A stretch of DNA of 37,664 bases from an uncultured Collinsella sp. Lineage in GTDB: Bacteria > Actinomycetota > Coriobacteriia > Coriobacteriales > Coriobacteriaceae. Position numbers and translations under genes: made by a program. The notes under the pieces are model-generated. The model saw nothing but the letters and a program-made list of their open reading frames with translations. It did not search any database and had not been told where the DNA came from. The stretch is from NCBI GenBank assembly GCA_900756945.1, contig CAAELZ010000102.1, positions 1 to 37,664 of the forward strand, in the 5' to 3' direction. Below, one piece after another: positions 14,758-22,137 of this stretch. Each line of letters begins with the position of its first letter. Position 1 is the first letter of the stretch.

Positions 14758-16125
14758 ATGATCATCATCAAAAACGGCGCACTCGTGACGCCCCAGGGGC
14801 TTCGCCGCGCCGATCTTGCCATGGATGGCGATAAGATCGTGCGGATTGCCGCGGCGATTGAGCCGGCCGAGGGCGATACCGTCGAGGATGCTGCGGGCTG
14901 CTGGGTGTTCCCGGGCTTTATCGATGGGCACACGCACATGCAGTGCTGGACCGGCATGGATTGGACAGCCGATAGCTTTGAGACCGGCACGCGCGCGGCT
15001 GCCTGCGGCGGCACGACGACCATTGTGGACTACGCGACGGCCGATCGCGGCGTGACCATGCCCGATGCCTTGGTCGAGTGGCATCATCGCGCCGACGGCA
15101 CCTGCACCGCCAACTATGCCTTCCATATGGCGCTTGCCGAGTGGAATGAGCGCAACCGCGCCGATCTTTCGGCCATGCGCGAGGCGGGCGTGTCGTCGTT
15201 TAAGACCTACTTTGCCTACGACCATCTGCGCCTGGACGATGCCGAGACGCTCGAGGTGCTGGAGGAGCTCAAGCGCGTGGGCGGTATCCTGTGCGTGCAT
15301 TGCGAGAACGGCACGTTGGTCAACGCGCTGCAGAAGCGCGTGTTTGAGCAGGGTATCCACGGGCCCGAGGGCCATGCGCTCAGCCGTCCGGACGTGTGTG
15401 AGGCCGAGGCCGTGAGCCGCCTGCTGTATCTGGCGCACTTGGCCGGGGACGCTCCGGTCAACGTGGTGCACCTTTCGACCAAGCTGGGGCTCGAGGCCAT
15501 TCGCGCTGCCAAAGCGCGCGGGCAGAAGAACATCTATGTCGAGACATGCCCTCAGTATCTGATGCTCGACGACACCTGCTATCTGGAGCAGGGCGAGGAC
15601 GGCTTTGCGGGCGCCAAGTACGTGATGAGCCCGCCGCTGCGCCATGCCGGTGACCGTGCCGCGCTGCGCGAGGCGCTTGTGGCTGGCGAGATCGATACTA
15701 TTGCGACCGATCATTGCAGCTTTAACCTGCACGGGCAAAAGGACCGAGGACGCGATGATTTCCGCGCGATTCCCAACGGCGGGCCCGGCGTGGAGCATCG
15801 TCCCGTTGCGATTGCCACGAGCTTTGAGGGACAGCTGGGTCCCGAGGATCTGTGCCGCTTGATGAGCGAGAATCCGGCGCGCGTTTTTGGCATGTATCCG
15901 CGCAAGGGCTGTCTTGCCGAGGGCGCCGATGCCGACGTGTGCGTGTGGGATCCGTGCGCGCGTTGGACGATCAGCGCCGCGACGCAGCATCAGGCCGTGG
16001 ACTACACGCCGCTCGAGGGCTTTGAGGCACATGGCCGCGCCAAGGCCGTGTTTGTGAACGGCGTGCTGGCGGCACGCGACGGCGAGCCCACCGGAGCCCA
16101 ACCCGGCCGCTACGTGCCCCGCTAG
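14758..16125 (+). CDS. hydA: Dihydropyrimidinase/hydantoinase HydA
   Basis: The 455-residue protein is a cyclic amidohydrolase of the dihydropyrimidinase (D-phenylhydantoinase) family, opening five- or six-membered cyclic amide rings. The binuclear metal site is complete: H58 and H60 (DGHTHM), bridging carbamylated K149 (SSFKTYF), H181 (VHCENG), H238 (VVHLS) and D318 (ATDHCSF). ATG 14758 follows AAGGAG. In the E. coli-type cluster hyuA/hydA sits beside ygeWXY and is thought to open a purine-derived ring. It is cotranscribed with the MocA-like gene and converges on yqeC across a long hairpin. The exact substrate cannot be read from the sequence. Confidence 0.93.
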   Translation: MIIIKNGALVTPQGLRRADLAMDGDKIVRIAAAIEPAEGDTVEDAAGCWVFPGFIDGHTHMQCWTGMDWTADSFETGTRAAACGGTTTIVDYATADRGVTMPDALVEWHHRADGTCTANYAFHMALAEWNERNRADLSAMREAGVSSFKTYFAYDHLRLDDAETLEVLEELKRVGGILCVHCENGTLVNALQKRVFEQGIHGPEGHALSRPDVCEAEAVSRLLYLAHLAGDAPVNVVHLSTKLGLEAIRAAKARGQKNIYVETCPQYLMLDDTCYLEQGEDGFAGAKYVMSPPLRHAGDRAALREALVAGEIDTIATDHCSFNLHGQKDRGRDDFRAIPNGGPGVEHRPVAIATSFEGQLGPEDLCRLMSENPARVFGMYPRKGCLAEGADADVCVWDPCARWTISAATQHQAVDYTPLEGFEAHGRAKAVFVNGVLAARDGEPTGAQPGRYVPR

Positions 16126-16152
16126 CAGGAAGATCACCGGATTTCCATCCGC

Positions 16153-16219
16153 AGTTGCGGTGGAATAGTTCCTGTTTAGCCGCCAAATAGGCCGTTTCAG
16201 GAACTATTCCACCGCAACT
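16153..16219. repeat. Long inverted repeat, copy 1 (GTTGCGGTG family)
   Basis: A 22-base arm at 16153-16174 (starting AGTTGCGGTGGAATA) pairs perfectly with 16198-16219 around a 23-base loop. It lies between the convergent hydA and yqeC genes and could terminate both. The same outer sequence recurs at 18948-19014 with different inner bases and loop, so this is a repeat family, not just a terminator. Confidence 0.8.
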
Positions 16220-16244
16220 TATAGGCCTGCTGGGGCAGCGCCAG

Positions 16245-16979
16245 CTACTTGAGGTTGGTGGCGACGACGGGGCGGCCGAGGGCTGCCTGGAAGCGGTCGG
16301 CTATCGTTGAGTCGGCAAGTGTGTCGACTTGGTTGAGCATGACGCGTGCGGTGCTGAGCTTCAGCGCCTGCATCTCGGCATTGAGCACCTGGGCGACGCG
16401 CTCGGGCGTGGTGATGTCGGTGAGTTCGCAACCGCAGAGCTCGCAAAAAAGCTCGGGGCGATGGACGGCCTCGCTGATGGGTTTGCCGAATCCCGAGGCG
16501 CCGACGACCCAGACAACGTTTGCCGTGGCGGCGGGAATTACCGGCTCCCAGACGGCGTGGGCCTTGAGCGGGAGCCGCTTGCTGCCGTCCGCCTCGGCCA
16601 ACACATAGTCAAAGCGCTGCGCCAGCTCGTTGAGCGGCTCGGCGGGGGCGGAGAGCTTGCCTGTCTCCGGGTCCAAAACACCCGCCTGGCAGATGCCTCC
16701 GCGGACAAGTCCCGCGCATGCCTCGCAGGTGCAGCCGGGAACATGCAGGGTCCCCGGCTTCCATGGCGCGGCGTCCAGGCGACGGCTCGACCCGTCCCAT
16801 GGCACGCCGGCGACGGGAAACATATGCGTGGTGGTGCAGAGGAGCACGCGGCCGCCAGCGCGCATAAGCTCAAGGCCCAGCGTCTTCAGCAAGGTCGACT
16901 TGCCGCCACTGCCGATAATTGCGGTTATGCCCGGCTCGATCTTGAGCGCGGAGGCAAGGTTTCCGCTCGTCGTTTCCAT
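16245..16979 (-). CDS. yqeC: YqeC, selenium-dependent molybdenum hydroxylase maturation ATPase
   Basis: The 244-residue protein is of the YqeC group, conserved beside selenium-dependent molybdenum hydroxylases and assigned a role in preparing their labile selenium cofactor. It has a P-loop at IIGSGGKSTLL (GSGGKST at 23-29), then LLCTTTHMFP and DYVLAEADGSKRLPLKAH, typical of the family. ATG 16979 is at the divergent promoter region shared with yqeB. It is transcribed opposite to its functional partners yqeB and xdhC, and converges on hydA. The cofactor role is family knowledge; the biochemical step is not established. Confidence 0.88.
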   Translation of the reverse strand: METTSGNLASALKIEPGITAIIGSGGKSTLLKTLGLELMRAGGRVLLCTTTHMFPVAGVPWDGSSRRLDAAPWKPGTLHVPGCTCEACAGLVRGGICQAGVLDPETGKLSAPAEPLNELAQRFDYVLAEADGSKRLPLKAHAVWEPVIPAATANVVWVVGASGFGKPISEAVHRPELFCELCGCELTDITTPERVAQVLNAEMQALKLSTARVMLNQVDTLADSTIADRFQAALGRPVVATNLK

Positions 16980-16998
16980 CTGTTCACCGCCGTATAAT
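16970..16998 (+). promoter_or_regulatory. Promoter for yqeB, overlapping a divergent yqeC promoter
   Basis: A perfect -10 TATAAT (16993-16998) with a weak -35 TCGTTT (16970-16975) at 17-base spacing faces yqeB. On the minus strand TATTAT (complement of 16994-16999) can serve as the -10 of yqeC with TGATGA 16 bases upstream. The two -10 boxes overlap, so polymerase should occupy only one direction at a time. Confidence 0.5.
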
Positions 16999-17025
16999 AC
17001 TGTGATAATAAATAATCATCAGAGT

Positions 17026-17044
17026 AGCGGTCGAACCGCTTTTG
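17026..17044 (+). other. Hairpin plus T-run in the yqeB leader
   Basis: AGCGGT (17026-17031) pairs with ACCGCT (17035-17040), followed by TTTT. It lies in the leader between the yqeB promoter and its start at 17082, so it could act as an attenuator. The stem is only 6 bp. Confidence 0.35.
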
Positions 17045-17081
17045 CTCTGCTCAAACCGTAGCACAGGGAGGTGCCCCGGGA

Positions 17082-17876
17082 ATGCTCGTTTATGTTCGCG
17101 GCGCCGGCGATATCGCCACGGGTGTCGCTGCCCGTTTGGTGCGCGCCGGCGTGTCGGTTGTCATGGCCGATATCGCGGTTCCCACGTGCATCCGCCGCAC
17201 AATCAGTTTTTGCGAGGCCATTCGCTTGGGCGAGGTCCAGGTCGAGGGCATTCGCGCCCGCTTGGCGCAGACGTCGGCCGAGGCGCTTGCGATTACCGAG
17301 GCGGGGGATGTCGCCGTGGTGGTGGACCCCCAGGCGCAGATGCTCGACGAACTGAAGCCCGCGGCTGTGGTCGACGCGATTCTGGCCAAGCGCAACTTGG
17401 GCACCACGCGCGATATGGCGCCTGTCGTCATCGCCGTGGGGCCGGGCTTTACCGCGCCGGTTGACTGCGACGCCGTGGTCGAAACCATGCGCGGGCATTT
17501 CCTCGGCCGTGTCATTACCCAAGGTTCGCCCCAGCCCAACACGGGCGTGCCGGGCGTCATCGCCGGATATGGCAAAGAGCGCGTTATCCACAGCCCCGCC
17601 GTCGGCGTGTTTCGGTCCGACCGCGCAATCGGCGACATCGTGAGCGCCGGAGACGTGATTGGCTACGCGGGCGATACGCCCATGTGCACGCAGATCGATG
17701 GCTGTCTGCGCGGGCTTTTGGCGAACGGCGTGCAGGTGACTGAGGGCTTTAAATGCGCCGATGTCGATCCGCGCGGCGATGCCAGCTATATCAACTATAT
17801 TTCGGACAAGGCGACGTCGGTCGGCGGCGGCGTGCTCGAGGCGCTCGCTATGCTCACCGATGTCTTTAGAGGATAG
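17082..17876 (+). CDS. yqeB: YqeB (EF2563-type selenium-dependent molybdenum hydroxylase maturation protein)
   Basis: The 264-residue product begins LVYVRGAGDIATGVAARL, a Rossmann-like glycine pattern (GAGDIATG at 7-14), and matches the short YqeB/EF2563-type proteins that accompany selenium-dependent molybdenum hydroxylases. Further family features are VVDPQAQ and GFTAPVDCDAVVET. Longer E. coli YqeB carries an extra domain, so this is the short form. It is followed by xdhC after 9 bases, forming an operon. The likely role is delivery or insertion of the selenium-modified molybdenum cofactor; the mechanism is not known. Confidence 0.87.
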   Translation: MLVYVRGAGDIATGVAARLVRAGVSVVMADIAVPTCIRRTISFCEAIRLGEVQVEGIRARLAQTSAEALAITEAGDVAVVVDPQAQMLDELKPAAVVDAILAKRNLGTTRDMAPVVIAVGPGFTAPVDCDAVVETMRGHFLGRVITQGSPQPNTGVPGVIAGYGKERVIHSPAVGVFRSDRAIGDIVSAGDVIGYAGDTPMCTQIDGCLRGLLANGVQVTEGFKCADVDPRGDASYINYISDKATSVGGGVLEALAMLTDVFRG

Positions 17877-17885
17877 AAGGCGGCA

Positions 17886-18929
17886 ATGGAAAAGCTCGAT
17901 GTGGTGAATGCTGCGCTTGGCGCTCTGAAGGCCGGTAAGACGTGCGAGCTGGTGGTAGTTGCCGGCACGGCAGGGTCATCGCCGCGCGGCGTGGGCGCCT
18001 GGATGGCCGTCTTTGCCGATGGCAGCCAAGCGGGCACCATCGGCGGCGGCAAAATCGAGCTCTTTGCGCTGGACGAGGCACGCGAGCTGCTGGCCGGGGG
18101 TAAATCGCGTCTGGTCCGCTACACCATGGGCGGCGAGAACTCCGATACCGGCATGATCTGCGGCGGGGCCATCTGCCTGTGCTACCTGCATCTTGATGCG
18201 ACTCAGGCACCGTTGTTCCAGGAAATTGCCGACGTCTTGGCCTATCGGCGCATCGGCGACTTCGTCATCGACTTTGAGCCGTTTATCGCGAGCGCGCTCG
18301 AGGGCGATGTGGCCGAGTACCATGGCGAGGAATCGCGCCGCACCATTGCGGGCTGCCCCGGGCTTTCGCTGGTGGAGGAGGGGAGTAAGGTCACCTACAC
18401 CAACGCCGCCTCCGAGATTCCCGCGGCGCATATCGAGACGCTCTGCCCCGAGGGCCTGACCTATATCTTTGGCTGCGGCCACGTGGGCGCCGCGACGGCT
18501 CGGGTGCTCACGGCGGCGGGTTTTGCCGTCGTGGCCTGCGACGACCGCCCCGGCACGCTGACCCCCGAATGGGTGCCCGGTGTCTACGACCGTCGTCTGG
18601 TCGACTACAAGAACCTGAGCGAGCAGTGCCCCATCGGCCCGCGCGACCTGGTGGTCGTTGCCACAGCAGGCCACAAGTCCGATATCGACGTGGTGATTCA
18701 GGCCATGCGCGCCAAACCCGCCTATCTGGGCTGCTTGGGCTCGCGCCGTAAGACGGCCTTTGTGCGTGCCCGCCTGGAGCAGGAGGGCTTTACGCAGGAG
18801 CAAATCGGCGAGCTGCACCTGCCGATCGGAGTCGCCATCGAGGCCGAGGACCCCGAGGAGATCGCTATCTCCATCGCCGCCGAAATGATCCACCTGCGCC
18901 GCACCAAACTCGTCCCCCGCAAACGCTAA
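17886..18929 (+). CDS. xdhC: XdhC-family molybdenum cofactor insertion/sulfuration protein
   Basis: The 347-residue protein has the two XdhC/CoxI parts: an N-terminal domain with AGSSPRGVGAWM and IGGGKIE (about residues 30-58) and a C-terminal Rossmann domain beginning YIFGCGHVGAATARVL (about 193-208) with ACDDRPGTL after the second strand. XdhC binds molybdenum cofactor, protects its sulfurated (or selenated) form and hands it to xanthine-dehydrogenase-type enzymes. ATG 17886 is 9 bases after yqeB. No xdh structural genes are in the window, so the client enzyme is encoded elsewhere. A long hairpin repeat follows 19 bases after the stop. Confidence 0.9.
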   Translation: MEKLDVVNAALGALKAGKTCELVVVAGTAGSSPRGVGAWMAVFADGSQAGTIGGGKIELFALDEARELLAGGKSRLVRYTMGGENSDTGMICGGAICLCYLHLDATQAPLFQEIADVLAYRRIGDFVIDFEPFIASALEGDVAEYHGEESRRTIAGCPGLSLVEEGSKVTYTNAASEIPAAHIETLCPEGLTYIFGCGHVGAATARVLTAAGFAVVACDDRPGTLTPEWVPGVYDRRLVDYKNLSEQCPIGPRDLVVVATAGHKSDIDVVIQAMRAKPAYLGCLGSRRKTAFVRARLEQEGFTQEQIGELHLPIGVAIEAEDPEEIAISIAAEMIHLRRTKLVPRKR

Positions 18930-18947
18930 TCGCATCCCCACCAAATA

Positions 18948-19014
18948 AGTTGCGGTGAAATACGGATTGTTCAAGCCTACTAGACCACCAAACAGTCCCT
19001 ATTTCACCGCAACT
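18948..19014. repeat. Long inverted repeat, copy 2 (GTTGCGGTG family)
   Basis: Arms at 18948-18971 and 18991-19014 (outer sequence AGTTGCGGTGAAATA) pair over 24 positions with two mismatches around a 19-base loop. The outer arm matches copy 1 at 16153-16219 almost base for base, while inner arm and loop differ. It lies between xdhC and the ribosomal operon and may terminate xdhC transcription. Confidence 0.8.
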
Positions 19015-19075
19015 GCTTTTTGGGACCCATTTGTGCGGGGGAGTTGTGGAGTTGTGCAGGCAGACGAGGTTTTTC

Positions 19076-19104
19076 TGGAAATACGCTCTCGATGCGCGTA
19101 TAGT
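19076..19104 (+). promoter_or_regulatory. Putative promoter of the rplE (spc) operon
   Basis: TGGAAA (19076-19081) and TATAGT (19099-19104) are separated by 17 bases, about 140 bases before rplE. As rplE heads the operon here, a promoter in this stretch is required. Confidence 0.5.
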
Positions 19105-19161
19105 ACCGATTGTTTTGTCGGCTCCTGCTGTGTCGAGTCCAAACCGCGAAATGCCATGAGC

Positions 19162-19210
19162 GGCGTGGATGCAGCCAGGAGGCACGAGGACAACCCATCG
19201 TGGCCACGCC
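19162..19210 (+). promoter_or_regulatory. Structured leader of rplE
   Basis: GGCGTGG (19162-19168) pairs with CCACGCC (19204-19210), enclosing a 35-base region with a purine-rich AGGAGG. The structure sits 31 bases before the rplE start. In E. coli, S8 represses the spc operon by binding mRNA at the start of rplE, so an autoregulatory leader is reasonable here, but the S8-binding core is not recognisable by eye. Confidence 0.4.
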
Positions 19211-19241
19211 CCGTGCTTAAAACCCCAAGAAGGAGTGAACA

Positions 19242-19799
19242 ATGGCAGAAGAGAAGTATGTGCCGCGTCTGAAGACCAAGTACAACAACGAGGTCAAGCA
19301 GCAGCTTCAGGACAAGTTCCAGTACGAGAACGTCATGATGATCCCCAAGTTTGAGAAGATCGTCGTGAACATGGGTGTCGGCGAGGCCGCTACCGATTCC
19401 AAGGCCATCGACGGTGCCGTGCGCGACCTGCGCGCCATCACCGGCCAGCAGCCGATGATCACCCGTGCCCGCAAGTCCATCGCTACCTTCCGCCTGCGCG
19501 CTGGTATGCCGATCGGCTGCAAGGTTACCCTGCGTGGCGACCGTATGTGGGAGTTCTTCGATCGTCTGACCTCCGTCGCGATCCCCCGTATCCGCGACTT
19601 CCGCGGCATCTCCGCCAAGAGCTTCGACGGCCGTGGTAACTTCTCCATGGGCGTCACCGAGCAGCTCATCTTCCCCGAGATCGACTTCGACTCCGTCGAT
19701 CACCAGCGTGGTATGGACATCACTTTCGTGACCACCGCCAACACCGATGAGGAGGCCAAGGCCCTTCTGGACGCCTTCGGTTTCCCGTTCAAGAAATAG
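19242..19799 (+). CDS. rplE: 50S ribosomal protein L5
   Basis: The 185-residue L5 binds 5S rRNA and helps form the central protuberance of the large subunit. Recognisable stretches include KIVVNMGVG, QQPMITRARKSIA, GCKVTLRG and RDFRGIS, and the C-terminal GMDITFVTTA. Length is typical. ATG 19242 follows AAGGAG. In most bacteria rplN and rplX precede rplE; here it is the first gene of the run, with its own leader, after xdhC and a repeat. Confidence 0.97.
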   Translation: MAEEKYVPRLKTKYNNEVKQQLQDKFQYENVMMIPKFEKIVVNMGVGEAATDSKAIDGAVRDLRAITGQQPMITRARKSIATFRLRAGMPIGCKVTLRGDRMWEFFDRLTSVAIPRIRDFRGISAKSFDGRGNFSMGVTEQLIFPEIDFDSVDHQRGMDITFVTTANTDEEAKALLDAFGFPFKK

Positions 19800-19815
19800 G
19801 TTCACCTGCCCTATG

Positions 19816-19843
19816 AGCGCCGTTCCCAGAAGGGGGCGGCGCT
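19816..19843 (+). other. Strong hairpin between rplE and rpsN
   Basis: AGCGCCG (19816-19822) pairs with CGGCGCT (19837-19843) and the stem continues through TTCCC/GGGGG, including two G-U pairs, to an AGAA loop. No T-run follows, so termination is unlikely; mRNA processing, stability or ribosomal-protein binding are options. Confidence 0.5.
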
Positions 19844-19878
19844 TGGGGCGAACAATACTCTATGTGAGGAGGATATAA

Positions 19879-20064
19879 GTGGCTAAGACATCGATGATCG
19901 TCAAGTGCAATCGCAAGCAGAAGTTCTCTACTCGTGAGTACACGCGCTGCCAGCGCTGCGGCCGTCCGCACTCTGTGTACCGCAAGTTCGGCCTGTGCCG
20001 TGTCTGCTTCCGCGAGCTTGCACTCAAGGGCGAGCTTCCCGGCGTTAAGAAGGCCAGCTGGTAA
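19879..20064 (+). CDS. rpsN: 30S ribosomal protein S14, zinc-binding type
   Basis: The 61-residue S14 is the short zinc form, with C24-x2-C27 and C40-x2-C43 binding the metal; the zinc-free form is about 100 residues. It assembles into the head of the small subunit. It starts with GTG at 19879 after a GAGGAGG site. It lies between rplE and rpsH as in the standard spc operon, although both flanking gaps carry hairpins. Confidence 0.97.
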   Translation: MAKTSMIVKCNRKQKFSTREYTRCQRCGRPHSVYRKFGLCRVCFRELALKGELPGVKKASW

Positions 20065-20119
20065 GTCACTACCAGCGTTTCAAGCATCAGTTTGGAACAG
20101 GGAAAACGCGCTAAAAAGG

Positions 20120-20142
20120 CTTTGCCGTTAAGGGCGGCGAAG
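20120..20142 (+). other. Hairpin between rpsN and rpsH
   Basis: CTTTGCCG (20120-20127) pairs with CGGCGAAG (20135-20142) including one G-U pair, in the 119-base gap before rpsH. It may be an autoregulatory or processing element; no terminator T-run follows. Confidence 0.35.
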
Positions 20143-20183
20143 AACCAAGAGCACGTGTTCATCAAGAACGAAGGAGAATCTGT

Positions 20184-20582
20184 ATGAACCTTACAGACCC
20201 GATCGCAGATATGCTTACGCGCATCCGTAACGCTAACTCTGTGAACAAGGCCACGGTCTCCATGCCGAGCAGCAAGAAGCTCGTCGAGATCGCTCGTGTT
20301 CTGCACGAGGAGGGCTACATCGAGGGCTACGATGTCGAGGACACCGTTCCCCAGAAGACTCTGCACATCACGCTTAAGTATGGTCCCAAGAAGGCTAAGG
20401 TCATCAACGGCATCCGCCGCATTTCCAAGCCGGGCCTGCGTAAGTACACCGGCGTTGCCGACATGCCCCGCGTCCGCGGTGGCCTTGGTACCGCCATTAT
20501 TTCCACCAGCCATGGCGTCATGACCGACCGCGATGCTCGCAAGCACAACGTCGGCGGCGAGATCATCGCTTACGTCTGGTAA
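20184..20582 (+). CDS. rpsH: 30S ribosomal protein S8
   Basis: The 132-residue S8 is a primary 16S rRNA binder needed for central-domain assembly and, in E. coli, the translational repressor of the spc operon. DPIADMLTRIRNAN at the start and GLGTAIISTSHGVMTD near the end are diagnostic. ATG 20184 follows GAAGGAG. Gene order rpsN-rpsH-rplF is standard. Confidence 0.97.
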   Translation: MNLTDPIADMLTRIRNANSVNKATVSMPSSKKLVEIARVLHEEGYIEGYDVEDTVPQKTLHITLKYGPKKAKVINGIRRISKPGLRKYTGVADMPRVRGGLGTAIISTSHGVMTDRDARKHNVGGEIIAYVW

Positions 20583-20615
20583 TTCGCTCGGTAGGTAGAA
20601 GGAAAGGAGATCACC

Positions 20616-21152
20616 GTGTCTCGTATCGGTAATAAGCCTGTCCAGATTCCCGCCGGAGTCGAAGTGGCAGTCAACGGCAACAACGTTGTCGTCAAGGGCC
20701 CCAAGGGCCAGCTCGAGCTCGATGTCTTTGAGAAGCTCGCTATCAACGTCGAGGACAACGTCCTCACCGTTTCCCGTCCCGACGACGAGCGTGAGACCCG
20801 TGCCCGCCACGGCCTCACCCGCGCCCTCATCCACAACATGGTGGTTGGCGTTTCCGAGGGCTTCGAGAAGAAGCTCGAGCTCGCCGGCGTCGGTTACCGC
20901 GTGCAGCAGAAGGGCAAGAACCTCGAGTTCTCCCTGGGCTTCTCGCACCCCGTGATCGTCGAAGCTCCCGAGGGCATCACCTTCGAGGTTCCCGACAACA
21001 CCCACGTGAACGTCAAGGGTATCAACAAGCAGCAGGTCGGTCAGATCGCCGCTGAGATCCGCGGCCATCGTCCTCCCGAGCCTTACAAGGGCAAGGGTAT
21101 CCACTACGTTGGCGAGCACATCCGCCGCAAGCTGGGTAAGGCCGCCAAGTAG
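20616..21152 (+). CDS. rplF: 50S ribosomal protein L6
   Basis: The 178-residue L6 lies near the GTPase-associated centre of the large subunit. SRIGNKPVQIP at the start, the two repeated beta domains and the terminal PEPYKGKGIHYVGEHIRRKLGK are typical. The start is GTG 20616 with AAAGGAG upstream. It follows rpsH by 33 bases. Confidence 0.97.
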   Translation: MSRIGNKPVQIPAGVEVAVNGNNVVVKGPKGQLELDVFEKLAINVEDNVLTVSRPDDERETRARHGLTRALIHNMVVGVSEGFEKKLELAGVGYRVQQKGKNLEFSLGFSHPVIVEAPEGITFEVPDNTHVNVKGINKQQVGQIAAEIRGHRPPEPYKGKGIHYVGEHIRRKLGKAAK

Positions 21153-21177
21153 TCGTAACCGACTCACTCGCATAAGA

Positions 21178-21199
21178 CCAGCACCCCGTCAGGTGCTGG
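21178..21199 (+). other. Intra-operon hairpin between rplF and rplR
   Basis: CCAGCACC (21178-21185) pairs perfectly with GGTGCTGG (21192-21199) around CCGTCA. Five T residues follow about 9 bases later, so partial termination or attenuation inside the spc operon is possible. Confidence 0.5.
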
Positions 21200-21227
21200 C
21201 AAGATCAACCTTTTTAGGAGTTTACGT

Positions 21228-21596
21228 ATGAACAAGCATAAGGCGAAGCTGGAAGGCCTCAAGCGTCGTCAGCGTCGTGTTCGCGGCAAGGTCTCGGGTA
21301 CCTCCGAGCGTCCGCGTCTTCGCGTGACCCGTACTAACGCCAACATCTATGCCCAGATCATCGACGACAGCAAGGGCTCCAGCCTGACGCTCGTCTCTGC
21401 CTCGACCCTCGAGGCCGAGTTCAAGGGCACCCACACCTCGAACAAGGAGGCTGCGGAGAAGGTCGGTCAGCTCGTTGGCAAGCGTGCCATCGAGGCCGGC
21501 ATCACCAAGGTCGCCTTCGATCGCGGTGGCCGTATCTACCATGGCCGCGTCAAGGCCCTCGCCGACGGTGCTCGTGCCGCCGGTCTCGAGTTCTAG
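21228..21596 (+). CDS. rplR: 50S ribosomal protein L18
   Basis: The 122-residue L18 binds 5S rRNA with L5. The Arg/Lys-rich N-terminus (KRRQRRVRGKVSGTSERPRL) and the end FDRGGRIYHGRVKALADGARAAGL are typical. ATG 21228 follows TTAGGAG. It lies in the standard place between rplF and rpsE, after an intra-operon hairpin. Confidence 0.97.
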   Translation: MNKHKAKLEGLKRRQRRVRGKVSGTSERPRLRVTRTNANIYAQIIDDSKGSSLTLVSASTLEAEFKGTHTSNKEAAEKVGQLVGKRAIEAGITKVAFDRGGRIYHGRVKALADGARAAGLEF

Positions 21597-21610
21597 GAGG
21601 TATGTAGCAC

Positions 21611-22135
21611 ATGGCTCGTAATCAGAAGCAGCAGCGCGAGGCCTCCGAGTTCGAGGAGCGCGTCGTTTACATCAACCGCGTGTCGAAGACCGTCAAGGGT
21701 GGTCGTCGCATGAGCCTCGTCGCTCTCGTCGTCGTTGGCGACGGCAAGGGCAACGTCGGCGTTGGCATGGGCAAGTCCGCTGAGGTGCCCATGGCCATCT
21801 CCAAGGCGTCTCTCGATGCCAAGAAGAACATGTTCCACGTGCCGGTGACCGAGCAGGGCACCATCCCGCACGAGGTTCTCGGCCACTTTGGTGCCGGCCG
21901 CATCATCATCAAGCCCGCTGTCGAGGGTACCGGCGTTATCGCCGGCGGCGCTGTGCGTCCCCTCTTCGAGCTTGCTGGCATCAAGAACGTCCTGTCCAAG
22001 TCCCTCGGTACCGACAACGGCCTCAACATCATCAAGGCTGCCGTCGAGGGCCTCAAGGAGCTCTCCAGCCCTGAGGACGTCGCGGCTCGCCGTGGCCTGA
22101 CGGTCTCCGAGATGTTCGTCGGTAAGGAGAACTAA
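21611..22135 (+). CDS. rpsE: 30S ribosomal protein S5
   Basis: The 174-residue S5 acts in decoding fidelity and mRNA unwinding at the entry channel. EERVVYINRVSKTVKGGRRM begins the double-stranded-RNA-binding domain; GKSAEVPMAISKA and VRPLFELAGIKNVLSKSLG follow. ATG 21611 has GGAGG upstream that overlaps the end of rplR. Spacing to rplR and rpmD is tight, so translation is probably coupled. Confidence 0.97.
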   Translation: MARNQKQQREASEFEERVVYINRVSKTVKGGRRMSLVALVVVGDGKGNVGVGMGKSAEVPMAISKASLDAKKNMFHVPVTEQGTIPHEVLGHFGAGRIIIKPAVEGTGVIAGGAVRPLFELAGIKNVLSKSLGTDNGLNIIKAAVEGLKELSSPEDVAARRGLTVSEMFVGKEN

Positions 22136-22137
22136 GC

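Noticed and set aside
12712..16137. Open frame of 1141 codons on the minus strand opposite ygeW, mocA and hydA
   Set aside because: It is a by-product of GC-rich codon use in the real plus-strand genes, has no recognisable domains and spans three well-identified genes and a terminator.
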